Assembly (NCBI GenBank): GCA_014138725.1
Contig: JACJID010000004.1
Span: forward strand, 186,001-250,000
Origin: Kutzneria viridogrisea
Lineage (GTDB): Bacteria > Actinomycetota > Actinomycetes > Mycobacteriales > Pseudonocardiaceae
Reading direction: 5' to 3'
DNA length: 64,000 nt
The translations under genes and the position numbers were made by a program. The notes under the pieces were generated by a model. The model made no database searches. It saw nothing but the letters and a program-made list of their open reading frames with translations, and was not told where the DNA came from. Positions 8,641-19,136 of this stretch are shown piece by piece; within the stretch, counting starts at the first letter, position 1; each line of letters starts with the position of its first letter.

Positions 8641-8654
8641 TAGAACGTGTTTCA
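8641..8654. promoter_or_regulatory. KstR operator, Rv3520c-like/OB-fold divergent promoter
   Basis: TAGAACGTGTTTCA, an exact consensus match, in the 44-bp gap between GTG 8615 (minus) and ATG 8660 (plus). Only 5 bp separate it from the plus-strand ATG, implying a leaderless plus-strand transcript if that start is right. Confidence 0.8.
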
Positions 8655-8659
8655 CTTTC

Positions 8660-9619
8660 ATGGTGACCTCGATCTCGGAGCCGTTGAGCGCCCCGCTGGA
8701 CGTGGGGTTCGACTACACCCGGTCGCTGGGACCGGTGCTCGGCCGGTTCGCCACCGAGCTGCGCGAGCACCGCGTGTTGGGCGTGCGTGGCAGCGACGGC
8801 CGGGTGCACGTGCCGCCCGTGGAGTACGACCCGGTCACCGCGCAACCGCTCACCGAGTTCGTCCAGGTCGGCACCGAGGGCACCGTCACCACCTGGAGCT
8901 GGATCCCCGAACCCCTTGCCGGGCAACCGTTGCAGCGGCCGTTCGCCTGGGCACTGATCAAGCTCGACGGTGCCGACACGGCGCTGCTGCACGCCGTGGA
9001 CGCGGGCTCGCCGCAGGCGATGGCCATCGGCATGCGGGTTCGCGTCCGATGGACCGCCGAACCGGTGGGCGGCATCCGCGACATCGAGTGCTTCGAGCCG
9101 CTGGACGCGCCGGAGCGCGCGGTCGCCGCCACGCCCGAACCCGTCACGATGATCACCAGCCCGGTGCACCTGCGCTACCTGCACAGCGCCTCGCCCGAGG
9201 AGAGCCGGTACCTGCGCGGCCTCGCCGAAGGCAGGCTGCTCGGCCAGCGCTGCCCCGCCTGCGGCAAGGTCTACGTCCCGCCGCGCCCGGCCTGCCCCAC
9301 CGACGGGGTGCCCACCGAGGACGAGGTGGAACTGCCCGACCGCGGTGTGGTGACGACCTTCTGCGTGGTGAACGTGCCGTTCCTCGGCCAGCGGATCAAG
9401 CCCCCGTACGTGGCGGCCTACGTGCTGCTGGACGGGGCGGACATCGCGTTCCTGCACCTGGTGCTGGGCTGCGCGGCCGAGGAGGTGCGCATGGGCATGC
9501 GGGTGCGCGCGGTGTGGCGGCCCCGGGAGAGCTGGGGCACCACGCTGGAGAACATCGACCACTTCGCGCCGACCGGTGAGCCGGACGCGCCGTACGAGAG
9601 TTTCGCCCAGCACCTGTAG
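8660..9619 (+). CDS. DUF35/OB-fold partner of steroid aldolase, Rv3521-like
   Basis: 319 residues arranged as two OB-fold units. The second carries a zinc ribbon with Cys198, Cys201 and Cys212 (CPACGKVYVPP...ACP). DUF35 proteins form obligatory complexes with thiolase-like lipid-transfer proteins: the aldolase Ltp2 requires the DUF35 domain of ChsH2. This is the counterpart of Rv3521, directly preceding Ltp4 and Ltp3 as in Mycobacterium, and it probably supplies the OB-fold partner for one or both. The ATG at 8660 lies 5 bp after the KstR operator with no room for a Shine-Dalgarno sequence, so a leaderless mRNA is likely. It is the first gene of a five-gene coupled operon. Confidence 0.85.
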   Translation: MVTSISEPLSAPLDVGFDYTRSLGPVLGRFATELREHRVLGVRGSDGRVHVPPVEYDPVTAQPLTEFVQVGTEGTVTTWSWIPEPLAGQPLQRPFAWALIKLDGADTALLHAVDAGSPQAMAIGMRVRVRWTAEPVGGIRDIECFEPLDAPERAVAATPEPVTMITSPVHLRYLHSASPEESRYLRGLAEGRLLGQRCPACGKVYVPPRPACPTDGVPTEDEVELPDRGVVTTFCVVNVPFLGQRIKPPYVAAYVLLDGADIAFLHLVLGCAAEEVRMGMRVRAVWRPRESWGTTLENIDHFAPTGEPDAPYESFAQHL

Positions 9620-9629
9620 GGAGGCCGTC

Positions 9630-10643
9630 GTGGCGGGTGAGGTGGCAGTCGTGGGCTTCGCGCAGGCCCCGAACGTGCGGCGCACGCACGGCACCACCAA
9701 CGGGGTCGAGATGCTGGTGCCGGTCTTCGCCGAGCTGCTGGCCGCCACCGGACTGTCCAAACGCGACATCGGCTTCTGGTGCTCGGGGTCCTCGGACTAC
9801 CTGGCCGGGCGGGCGTTCTCCTTCATCGCGGCGGTGGACGCCATCGGCGCCTGGCCACCGATCGCCGAGTCGCACGTGGAGATGGACGCCGCCTGGGCGC
9901 TCTACGAGGCCTGGGTGAAGATCCGCACCGGCGAGGTGGACACCGCGCTGGTCTACGGGTTCGGCAAGTCCTCCGCCGGGGACCTGCGGCGTGTCCTTGC
10001 GCTGCAACTCGACCCCTACCTGGTCGCACCACTGTGGCCCGACTCGGTGGGTGTCGCCGGGTTGCAGGCCCGCCTCGGGCTGGCGGCCGGGCTGTGGACG
10101 CAGCGGCAGATGGCCGAGGTCGCCGCGCGCGGACAACGGGACGTGGACGAGCTGTTGGCGCGGCCGTACGTGGCGGACCCGTTGCGGGCCCACGACTGCG
10201 CGCCGATCACCGACGGGGCGGCGGCCGTGGTGCTGGCCTCGGCCGAGCGCGCGGGCGAACTGTGCGCGCGACCTGCGTGGATCACCGGTATCGAGCACCG
10301 GGTCGAAACGCCCAACCTCGGCGCGCGCGACCTGACCACCTCACCGTCCACGGTCGCGGCGGCCGAAGCCGCTGGCGCCGAAGGAATCGAACTCGCCGAG
10401 CTGCACGCACCGTTCAGCCACCAGGAGATCCTGCTGCGCCAGGCACTCGGGCTGGGCGAGCGGGTGCGGGTCAACCCCTCGGGCGGGGCGCTGGCGGGCA
10501 ACCCGATGTTCGCCGCCGGGCTGGCGCGCATCGGGGAGGCGGCGAGCCGGATCCACTCCGGTGCGGCGGGCCGGGTGCTGGCGCACGCCACGAGCGGCCC
10601 GCTGTTGCAGCAGAACCTGGTGTGCGTGATGGAGGGGCGCTGA
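9630..10643 (+). CDS. ltp4: Thiolase-like sterol side-chain aldolase Ltp4
   Basis: SCP-x thiolase-fold protein of 337 residues, the positional and sequence counterpart of Rv3522. The position of the thiolase nucleophile has no cysteine, and the usual GHP near the C-terminus is replaced (NPSGGALAGNP). This argues for retro-aldol cleavage rather than thiolysis. Ltp3/Ltp4-type enzymes are implicated in removing the C24 branch of phytosterol side chains. The start is GTG 9630 with GGGAGG 6 nt upstream, 10 bp after the OB-fold gene. The stop overlaps the Ltp3 start (TGATG), so the two are coupled and probably heteromeric. Confidence 0.85.
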   Translation: MAGEVAVVGFAQAPNVRRTHGTTNGVEMLVPVFAELLAATGLSKRDIGFWCSGSSDYLAGRAFSFIAAVDAIGAWPPIAESHVEMDAAWALYEAWVKIRTGEVDTALVYGFGKSSAGDLRRVLALQLDPYLVAPLWPDSVGVAGLQARLGLAAGLWTQRQMAEVAARGQRDVDELLARPYVADPLRAHDCAPITDGAAAVVLASAERAGELCARPAWITGIEHRVETPNLGARDLTTSPSTVAAAEAAGAEGIELAELHAPFSHQEILLRQALGLGERVRVNPSGGALAGNPMFAAGLARIGEAASRIHSGAAGRVLAHATSGPLLQQNLVCVMEGR

Positions 10644-11806
10644 TGGCCAAGCAGCTCGCGGCCGTGATCGGTACCGGCCAGACGCACCACACGGCCAAGC
10701 GGCAGGACGTGTCCATGGCCGGGCTGTGCCGGGAGGCGATCGACCGGGCCATGGCCGACGCCGGGGTGGACTGGCCCGAGATCGATGCGGTGGTGCTGGG
10801 CAAGGCCCCGGACCTGTTCGAGGGCGTGATGATGCCCGAACTGTTCCTGGCCGACGCACTGGGCGCCACCGGAAAACCGTTGCTGCGCGTGCACACCGCG
10901 GGATCGGTGGGCGGGTCGACGGGCAACGTGGCCGCCAGCCTGGTGCAGTCCGGGGTGCACCGCACGGTACTGGCCGTGGCCTTCGAGAAGCAGTCCGAGT
11001 CCAACGCCATGTGGGCGCTGTCCATCCTGCCGCCGTTCTCGATGCCGGTCGGCGCGGGCGCGGGCGGCTACTTCGCCCCGCACGTGCGCTCCTACATCCG
11101 CCGTTCCGGTGCGCCCGAGCACATCGGCGCGGTCGTGGCGGCAAAGGACCGGCGCAACGGAGCCCGCAATCCCTACGCGCACCTGAAACAACCCGACATC
11201 ACCGTGGAGTCCGTGCGCTCCTCCCCCATGCTGTGGGACCCGATCCGCTACGACGAGACCTGCCCCTCCTCCGACGGGGCCGCCGCCGTGGTGATCGCCG
11301 ACGAGTCCGTCGCGAGTGGACGGCCGGCGGCCTGGATCCACGCCACCGCCATGCGCACCGAGCCGACCACCTTCGCCGGGCGCGACCAGGTCAACCCCCA
11401 GGCGGGCCGGGACGCCGCCGCCGCGCTGTGGCGCGAGGCGGGCATCACCGACCCACTGTCCGAAGTGGATGTGGCAGAGATCTACGTGCCGTTCTCCTGG
11501 TTCGAGCCGATGTGGTTGGAGAACCTGGGTTTCAGCGAGCTCGGCCAGGGCTGGAAGCTCACCGAGGCGGGCGAGACCGCGCTGGGCGGCAGGCTGCCGG
11601 TGAACCCCTCCGGCGGGGTGCTGTCCTCCAACCCGATCGGGGCCTCCGGGCTGTTGCGCTTCGCCGAGGCCGCCATGCAGGTGATGGGCCGCGCGGGTGA
11701 GCACCAGGTGGACGGCGCGCGGATCGCGCTGGGTCATGCCTACGGTGGGGGTTCGCAGTACTTCTCGTTGTGGGTTGTCGGAGCGGAGAGGCCGGGTGCG
11801 CGGTGA
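10643..11806 (+). CDS. ltp3: Thiolase-like sterol side-chain aldolase Ltp3
   Basis: Thiolase-fold protein of 387 residues, counterpart of Rv3523. The nucleophilic-elbow region reads RVHTAGSVGGSTGN without cysteine, and the C-terminal NPSGGVLSSNPIGASG lacks the GHP histidine. Both features separate lyase-type Ltp proteins from true thiolases. It probably works with Ltp4 and the upstream DUF35 protein in C-C bond cleavage of the sterol side chain. Its ATG overlaps the Ltp4 stop, and its TGA overlaps the GTG of the next gene. Confidence 0.87.
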   Translation: MAKQLAAVIGTGQTHHTAKRQDVSMAGLCREAIDRAMADAGVDWPEIDAVVLGKAPDLFEGVMMPELFLADALGATGKPLLRVHTAGSVGGSTGNVAASLVQSGVHRTVLAVAFEKQSESNAMWALSILPPFSMPVGAGAGGYFAPHVRSYIRRSGAPEHIGAVVAAKDRRNGARNPYAHLKQPDITVESVRSSPMLWDPIRYDETCPSSDGAAAVVIADESVASGRPAAWIHATAMRTEPTTFAGRDQVNPQAGRDAAAALWREAGITDPLSEVDVAEIYVPFSWFEPMWLENLGFSELGQGWKLTEAGETALGGRLPVNPSGGVLSSNPIGASGLLRFAEAAMQVMGRAGEHQVDGARIALGHAYGGGSQYFSLWVVGAERPGAR

Positions 11807-12675
11807 AGTTCACGCTGTCGATTGCGATGAGCCCGATCGACCACCTGGTCGCGCTGGCCAAAACCGCCGAGGAGGCCGGGTTCAGCTCCATCGCCCTGCC
11901 CGACTCGCTGTTCTACTCCGAGAAGGTCTCCGCCGACTACCCGTACACCCCGGACGGCACGCGCTTCTGGACCGCCGACACGCCCTGGGTGGACCCGCTG
12001 ATCGCCGCCGCCGCGATGGGCGCGGCCACGAGCCGGATCCGGTTCTACACCCAGGTGCTCAAGCTCGGGTCGCGCAACCCGCTGCTGCTGGCCCGCCAGG
12101 TGGGCTCGGTGGCCGCGCTGACCGGCAACAGGTTCGGCCTCGGCGTGGGACTGGGCTGGTCGCCGGAGGAGTTCCGCTGGTGCGGCACGGAGTTCGAACG
12201 CCGAGGACCACGGGTGGACGAGATGATCACCGTGTTGCGGCTCGTGCTGGGCGGCGGCATGGTGGAGCACCACGGGGAGTTCTTCGACTTCGACCGGTTG
12301 CGGATGAGTCCGGCGCCGACCGAGCCCGTGCCGATCTACGTGGGCGGGCACTCCGAGGCGGGCCTGCGCAGGGCGGCCCGTGTCGGGGACGGCTGGACCT
12401 CGGCGATGATCCGGTTCGAGGAGCTGCGGGCGGTCGTCGACCGGCTGGCGGTGCTGCGCGCCGAGTACGGTCGTGAGCGGGAACCGTTCGAGGTGCAGGC
12501 GGTCTGCGTTGACAGGTCCGGAGTGGACGGTTACCGGGAGCTGGCCGGGATCGGGGTCACCGATGTGCTGGTGATGCCCTGGCTCGCGGAGGGCATCGGC
12601 TTCGACGGGGACCTGGGGTCCAAACAGGACTCGATCAGGCGTTTCGGCGAGACGGTCATCGGGGAGCTGTCGTGA
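11803..12675 (+). CDS. F420-dependent LLM-class oxidoreductase
   Basis: TIM-barrel luciferase-like protein of 290 residues: start KFTLSIAMSPIDHL, the GLGVGLGWSPEEF motif, and PIYVGGHSEAGLRRAARVGDGW. It is predicted to use F420H2/F420. The substrate is unknown, but KstR-operon membership implies a steroid intermediate. The start is GTG 11803, chosen because it overlaps the Ltp3 stop (GTGA) and gives the family's usual N-terminus; the longer frame from 11770 is unneeded. The stop overlaps the next GTG in the same way. Confidence 0.85.
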   Translation: MKFTLSIAMSPIDHLVALAKTAEEAGFSSIALPDSLFYSEKVSADYPYTPDGTRFWTADTPWVDPLIAAAAMGAATSRIRFYTQVLKLGSRNPLLLARQVGSVAALTGNRFGLGVGLGWSPEEFRWCGTEFERRGPRVDEMITVLRLVLGGGMVEHHGEFFDFDRLRMSPAPTEPVPIYVGGHSEAGLRRAARVGDGWTSAMIRFEELRAVVDRLAVLRAEYGREREPFEVQAVCVDRSGVDGYRELAGIGVTDVLVMPWLAEGIGFDGDLGSKQDSIRRFGETVIGELS

Positions 12676-13106
12676 TCACCTGGCAGGCCTCGCGCGTGGA
12701 GCACCCGGCCAGGACTGCCTCCTGGCGGTCCATGGAGGCGGTGGTGGCCGGGGACAAGGCGGGCTGGCTGGCGCTGTTCGCGCCGGACGGGGTGGTGGAG
12801 GACCCGGTCGGGCCCTCGGCCTTCGACCCGCAGGGGCTCGGCCACCACGGGCACGAGGCGATCGCGGCCTTCTGGGACAAGGCGATCGCGCTCGCCGAGC
12901 GGTTCGAGTTCACCATCGCCGACTCCTTCGCCGCGGGCAGCGAGGTGGCCAACATCGGCACGATCAGCGCCTTCCTGCCCAGCGGGCACCGGGTGGACAC
13001 CGAGGGCGTGTTCGTCTACCGGGTCGGCGCGGACGGCCTGATCCGGTCCATGCGCGCGTTCTGGGAGGTCGACCGGGCGATGGGCACGCTGCGCGCCACG
13101 AGTTGA
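12672..13106 (+). CDS. NTF2-fold ketosteroid-isomerase-like protein
   Basis: Protein of 144 residues with the cone-shaped NTF2/SnoaL/KSI pattern: an N-terminal helix (SMEAVVAGDKAGWLALFAPDG), a GPSAFDPQG segment, then alternating beta strands (TEGVFVYRVG). KSI-family enzymes isomerise delta-5-3-ketosteroids, but many relatives are hydratases or have unknown function. I cannot confirm the catalytic Asp/Tyr set without alignment. The start is GTG 12672, overlapping the previous stop (GTGA). It is the last gene of the KstR-controlled operon from 8660, so a steroid-related role is likely. Confidence 0.75.
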   Translation: MITWQASRVEHPARTASWRSMEAVVAGDKAGWLALFAPDGVVEDPVGPSAFDPQGLGHHGHEAIAAFWDKAIALAERFEFTIADSFAAGSEVANIGTISAFLPSGHRVDTEGVFVYRVGADGLIRSMRAFWEVDRAMGTLRATS

Positions 13107-13139
13107 CGCGTCGGAAATTCCCGACCTATCATCGGCGGC

Positions 13140-13510
13140 ATGAACATCACCGCGGTGCAGTTCCTCGCCGTGCCCGTCACCGACCTGGACCGGGCTGCCG
13201 AGTTCTACGTGGGCAGGCTGGGGTTCGAGGTGCGCGTGGACATCCCCGGCCCACACGGGCGCTTCCTGATGGTCGGTCCGAAGCACGGCCAGACCACGTT
13301 GGTGCTGACCGACTTCTCGAAGCTGGACCGGCCCGCGCCCGGTTCGGTGTACGTGCAGTTGCTGACCGGCGACGTGGACGCCGACGTGGCCGAACTGCGC
13401 ACGGCCGGGCTGACCGTGGCCGACCCGCAGGACGCGCCGTGGGGCCGCCTGGCCGAGGTCGCCGACACCGAGGGCAACTCGATCGGCCTTCTCCAGGCGG
13501 CGCAGGACTT

Positions 13511-13520
<10 letters not shown>
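13140..13520 (+). CDS. VOC (glyoxalase/bleomycin-resistance fold) protein
   Basis: Single VOC module-pair protein of 126 residues, with NITAVQFLAVPVTDLDRAAEFY at the start and WGRLAEVADTEGNSIGLLQ near the C-terminus. The glutamate in EVADTEGN is the usual metal-ligand position. The function cannot be specified (lyase, isomerase, dioxygenase or ligand-binding protein). It starts 33 bp after the sterol operon and may be its distal gene. It overlaps the convergent cyp125 by 10 nt tail to tail. Confidence 0.75.
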
Positions 13521-16013
<2,493 letters not shown>

Positions 16014-16068
16014 CTCCCGCCGTTCGCGCGGCCGACACCCGCTCGCCACCTTGTCCAGCCAGGTTATG

Positions 16069-16084
16069 ACTTGTCTGTACAAGG
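16069..16084. promoter_or_regulatory. Putative GntR/HutC-type operator upstream of dioxygenase-HD fusion
   Basis: ACTTGTCTGTACAAGG contains the inverted repeat CTTGT-N4-ACAAG. It ends 14 bp before the ATG at 16099. It resembles the palindrome upstream of the ABC importer (27910-27925); shared consensus ACTTRTCTRKMCAAGK. The spacing and TTGTC-NN-ACAA style fit GntR/HutC operators. Binding is inferred. Confidence 0.5.
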
Positions 16085-16098
16085 TGGAGGAGGAGCGG

Positions 16099-17646
16099 AT
16101 GGACCTGCCCGCCGTCTGGCTGCGCGACAACTGCCGCTGCGCCAAGTGCCGGGACCCGCGCACCGGCCAGAAGCTGTTCGGCATCACCGATCTGCCCGAC
16201 CCGATCACCGTCACCGACCGCGTCGAGGACGAGTTCGCCGTGCACCTGGTGTTCGGCCCCGACGGCCACCGCAGCACCTTCGACCGCGCCTGGCTGCACG
16301 AGAACCAGCCGGGACGTGGTGAGCAGGACTTCCGCGTGGAGTCGGCCAAGGACCTGTGGCCGAGCATCGACCCGCCCGTGTTCACCTGGGGCGGTCCGGA
16401 GCTGCCCTGGCTGGAATCGGTGCTGTGCCGGGGATTCGCCGTGCTGAGCGAGGTGCCGGTCGAGCCGGGTGCGGTGCTGCGCGTGGCCGAGTCCTTCGGC
16501 TACGTGCGCGAGACCAACTACGGGCGCCTGTTCCACGTACGGGTGGAGGCCGAACCGAACAACCTGGCGTTCACCGGGTTGCCGATCAGCCCGCACACCG
16601 ACAACCCGTACCGCGACCCGGTGCCGACCGTGCAACTGCTGCACTGCCTGGAGAACGCGGTGGAGGGCGGGGAAACCACGCTGGTGGACGGCTTCCACGC
16701 CGCCGCCGTGCTGCGCGAGCGCGACCCCGCGGCGTTCCGCGCGCTGAGCGGCACGCCGGTGACCTTCGAGTTCGCCGACCGGGACGCGGTGCTGCGGGCC
16801 AGCCGCCCGCTGATCGGGGTGGATCCGCGCGGACGGATCCGGGAGATCCGGTTCAACAACCGGTCCCTGCGACCGCTGGGCTGGTCGGCCGAGGAGATCA
16901 CCGAGTTCTACCGCGCCTACCGCGTGTTCGCCGAACTGCTCGCCGAGCCCGCGCACCAGGTGCGGATGCGGCTGAACCCCGGCGACTGCCTGGTCTTCGA
17001 CAACACCAGGGTGCTGCACGCCCGCACCGGGTTCGCCGACACGGGCAGGCGGCACCTCGAAGGCTGCTACGCCGACCTGGACTCGCTGGCCAGCCGCGTG
17101 GAGGTGTTGCGCAGGGAGCCGCTCGTTGCGCTGTCCGCACTGTTCGCCGGTGCCGGGGCACAGGACTACCTCGGCGAGGAGGTCACCCAGGCCGAGCACA
17201 TGCTGCAAGCCGCTGCCCGCGCGGAAGCCGCCGGTGCGCCGGACCACCTCGTGGCCGCCGCGCTGCTGCACGACATCGGCCACGTGCTGCCCGAGACCGG
17301 CCAGCACCACGACGAGGCCGGGGCGGCGTGGCTCGCGCGCTGGTTCGGGCCGGAGGTGACCGAGCCGGTGCGGCTGCACGTCGCGGCGAAGCGGTACCTG
17401 TGCGCCGTGGAGCCGGACTACTTCGGTCGGCTCTCGGCGGCCTCCGTGCACACCTTGTCCTTGCAGGGCGGCCCGATGACCGCCGAGCAGGCCGGGGAGT
17501 TCGCCGCGGGCCCGCACGCCGCCGACGCCGTCGCGGTGCGCCGCTGGGACGAGGCCGCCAAGGACCCGGCACTGGCCAGTCCCCCGCTGGAGCACTTCCT
17601 GCCCGTGCTGCGCCGGATCCTGAAGCACGCGGGCCGTCCGGGGTGA
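16099..17646 (+). CDS. Fused 2OG-dioxygenase/HD-oxygenase, TmpA-TmpB-like
   Basis: 515 residues in two catalytic parts. Residues 1-330 are a gamma-butyrobetaine-hydroxylase-type Fe(II)/2-oxoglutarate dioxygenase: N-terminal zinc Cys cluster (C12, C14, C17 in LRDNCRCAKC), HxD at H166/D168 (SPHTDNP) and distal H307 (VLHARTGF). From about 345 onward is an HD domain of the PhnZ/TmpB mixed-valent diiron oxygenase type: YLGEEVTQAEHML, LLHDIGH (H391/D392), KRYLCAV, LQGGPM. TmpA hydroxylates 2-(trimethylammonio)ethylphosphonate and TmpB cleaves the product to glycine betaine and phosphate, so one chain would carry out both steps. ATG 16099 is chosen for its GGAGGAGGAG ribosome site; an open TTG frame begins at 16051. 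The exact phosphonate substrate is inferred. Confidence 0.8.
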   Translation: MDLPAVWLRDNCRCAKCRDPRTGQKLFGITDLPDPITVTDRVEDEFAVHLVFGPDGHRSTFDRAWLHENQPGRGEQDFRVESAKDLWPSIDPPVFTWGGPELPWLESVLCRGFAVLSEVPVEPGAVLRVAESFGYVRETNYGRLFHVRVEAEPNNLAFTGLPISPHTDNPYRDPVPTVQLLHCLENAVEGGETTLVDGFHAAAVLRERDPAAFRALSGTPVTFEFADRDAVLRASRPLIGVDPRGRIREIRFNNRSLRPLGWSAEEITEFYRAYRVFAELLAEPAHQVRMRLNPGDCLVFDNTRVLHARTGFADTGRRHLEGCYADLDSLASRVEVLRREPLVALSALFAGAGAQDYLGEEVTQAEHMLQAAARAEAAGAPDHLVAAALLHDIGHVLPETGQHHDEAGAAWLARWFGPEVTEPVRLHVAAKRYLCAVEPDYFGRLSAASVHTLSLQGGPMTAEQAGEFAAGPHAADAVAVRRWDEAAKDPALASPPLEHFLPVLRRILKHAGRPG

Positions 17647-17684
17647 ATACTGGCGCGGGTCCGGACCTCAGCGAGGAGGAAGTC

Positions 17685-18332
17685 GTGAACGTGCCACCGA
17701 TCGTGTCGGCGGAACAGTGGCGGGCGGCCCGCGAGGAGTTGCTGGTCAAGGAAAAGGAGGCCACGCGCGCCCTGGACGCGCTGGCCGCCGAGCGCCGCAG
17801 GCTGCCGATGGTCGAGGTGGACCAGCCCTACGTGTTCGAGGGCCCCGAGGGCCCGGTCAGCCTGGCCGACCTGTTCGAGGGCCGCCGCCAGCTGATCGTC
17901 TACCAGTTCATGGACAACGGTCCGGAGGACTACTGTCCGGGCTGCGCCAGCTTCACCGACAACGTCGGGCGCCTGGAGCACCTGCACGCCCGCGACACCA
18001 GCTACGCCTGCGTGTCCGACATGCCGCTGCCCCAGCTCACCGCGTTCTGGCAGCGCATGGGCTGGACCGTGCCGGTCTACTCCTCGCGCGGCACGAGCTT
18101 CGGCCTGGACTGCGGCACCGGCGGCGGGTTCGGCCTCAGCGTGTTCCTGCGCCAGGACGAGGCCGTGTACCGCACCTACTTCACCTCCGGCCGCGGGGTG
18201 GACCGGCTCCGGCTGGACTTCAACCTGCTCGACCTGACCCCGTTCGGGCGTCAGGAGGAGTGGGAGGACTCGCCCGAGGGCTGGCCGCGGACCAAGCCGT
18301 ACACCTGGTGGCGGCTGCACGACGAGTACTGA
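17685..18332 (+). CDS. DUF899 thioredoxin-like family protein
   Basis: DUF899 protein of 215 residues. Typical segments are EQWRAAREELLVKEKEATRALD at the start, LIVYQFMDNGPEDYCPGCASFTDN with the family's CPGC motif, and the closing WWRLHDEY. The fold is thioredoxin-like and the family function is unknown. The start is GTG 17685 with GAGGAGGA 4-5 nt upstream. It follows the dioxygenase-HD fusion by 38 bp on the same strand, so co-transcription is possible, though no functional link is evident. Confidence 0.85.
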   Translation: MNVPPIVSAEQWRAAREELLVKEKEATRALDALAAERRRLPMVEVDQPYVFEGPEGPVSLADLFEGRRQLIVYQFMDNGPEDYCPGCASFTDNVGRLEHLHARDTSYACVSDMPLPQLTAFWQRMGWTVPVYSSRGTSFGLDCGTGGGFGLSVFLRQDEAVYRTYFTSGRGVDRLRLDFNLLDLTPFGRQEEWEDSPEGWPRTKPYTWWRLHDEY

Positions 18333-18353
18333 ACCGGGCTGAGCCGACCCGGG

Positions 18354-19100
18354 TCAGCGCAGGGCGGAGTAGGCCTGGCTCACGTAGTCCCACAGCCCAG
18401 TGGTGAACGCGGGGTCGGGCCCACCGGTCAGCGAGCGCATCACCTCGGTGCCGTGCTCGCGGAAGAACTTGGCCACCGCGGCGTTGAGTTCGGCGTCCCC
18501 GCCGGTGAAGGTCTCCATCAACGTGGTCAACCGCCGCGCGGAGCGCACCACCGCGGGATCGTCCACCGGGGTGCCCGCGCGGAAGTGCTCGGCCAGCTCG
18601 GCCAGGATCACCGGCCACTCCCCCTCCATCCACTCCCTGGCCTCCGCGTCGAGCTGCTCCCCGTGCTGGTCCAGGCGCCGCCCCTGCTCCTCGGTGAGGT
18701 ACTCGCCGAACACGCTGAGCTGCCCCAGCAGGGCCATCGGCCGCTCGGTGGCGAACGGGCCCGCACTGTCCAAGTGGGACAGCAGGGTTTCGGCCTGGCG
18801 ACGCAGGGCGTTGATCCGCCGCACCTGTTGGTCCAGCTCGTCCACCCGGGCGGCCAGCACCGGACGCAGGGCCCCCGGCTGGTCCAGCACCCCGCCGATC
18901 TCCTCCAGGGACAGGCCGAGTTCGCGCAGCAGTCGGATCTCGTAGAGCCGCCGCAGGTCCGGCTCGGTGTACCTGCGGTGGCCGGAGGCGGTGCGCTCGC
19001 TGGGACGCAGCAGCCCGAGCTCGTCGTAGTGGTGCAGCGTGCGCACCGTGAGCCCGGCGACCTTGGCCACCGCGCCGACACTCCACCTCTGCTCGCTCAC
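18354..19100 (-). CDS. MerR-family regulator with TipAS-like C-terminal domain
   Basis: 248 residues. The MerR winged helix is at the N-terminus (WSVGAVAKVAGLTVRTLHHYDELGLLRPSERT). A long linker coiled coil (about 75-120) and a C-terminal TipAS-like antibiotic-binding domain follow (FGEYLTEEQGRRLDQHGEQLD, VAKFFREHGTEVMRSLTGG). TipA-type proteins bind thiopeptides or other ligands and activate multidrug genes. GTG 19100 is chosen because it begins just before the HTH; the open frame upstream to 19238 is antisense to the methyltransferase gene. It is divergent from that methyltransferase gene, with a 36-bp gap. I cannot see a clear MerR operator. Confidence 0.85.
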   Translation of the reverse strand: MSEQRWSVGAVAKVAGLTVRTLHHYDELGLLRPSERTASGHRRYTEPDLRRLYEIRLLRELGLSLEEIGGVLDQPGALRPVLAARVDELDQQVRRINALRRQAETLLSHLDSAGPFATERPMALLGQLSVFGEYLTEEQGRRLDQHGEQLDAEAREWMEGEWPVILAELAEHFRAGTPVDDPAVVRSARRLTTLMETFTGGDAELNAAVAKFFREHGTEVMRSLTGGPDPAFTTGLWDYVSQAYSALR

Positions 19101-19136
19101 ACCACCAAACCCTAGGGCGTGGGGTTCAATACCGGG

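Noticed and set aside
9630-10643. Annotation of Ltp4 as an acetyl-CoA acyltransferase
   Set aside because: No nucleophilic Cys and no GHP motif, and it is coupled to a DUF35 partner, so an aldolase-type activity is more likely.
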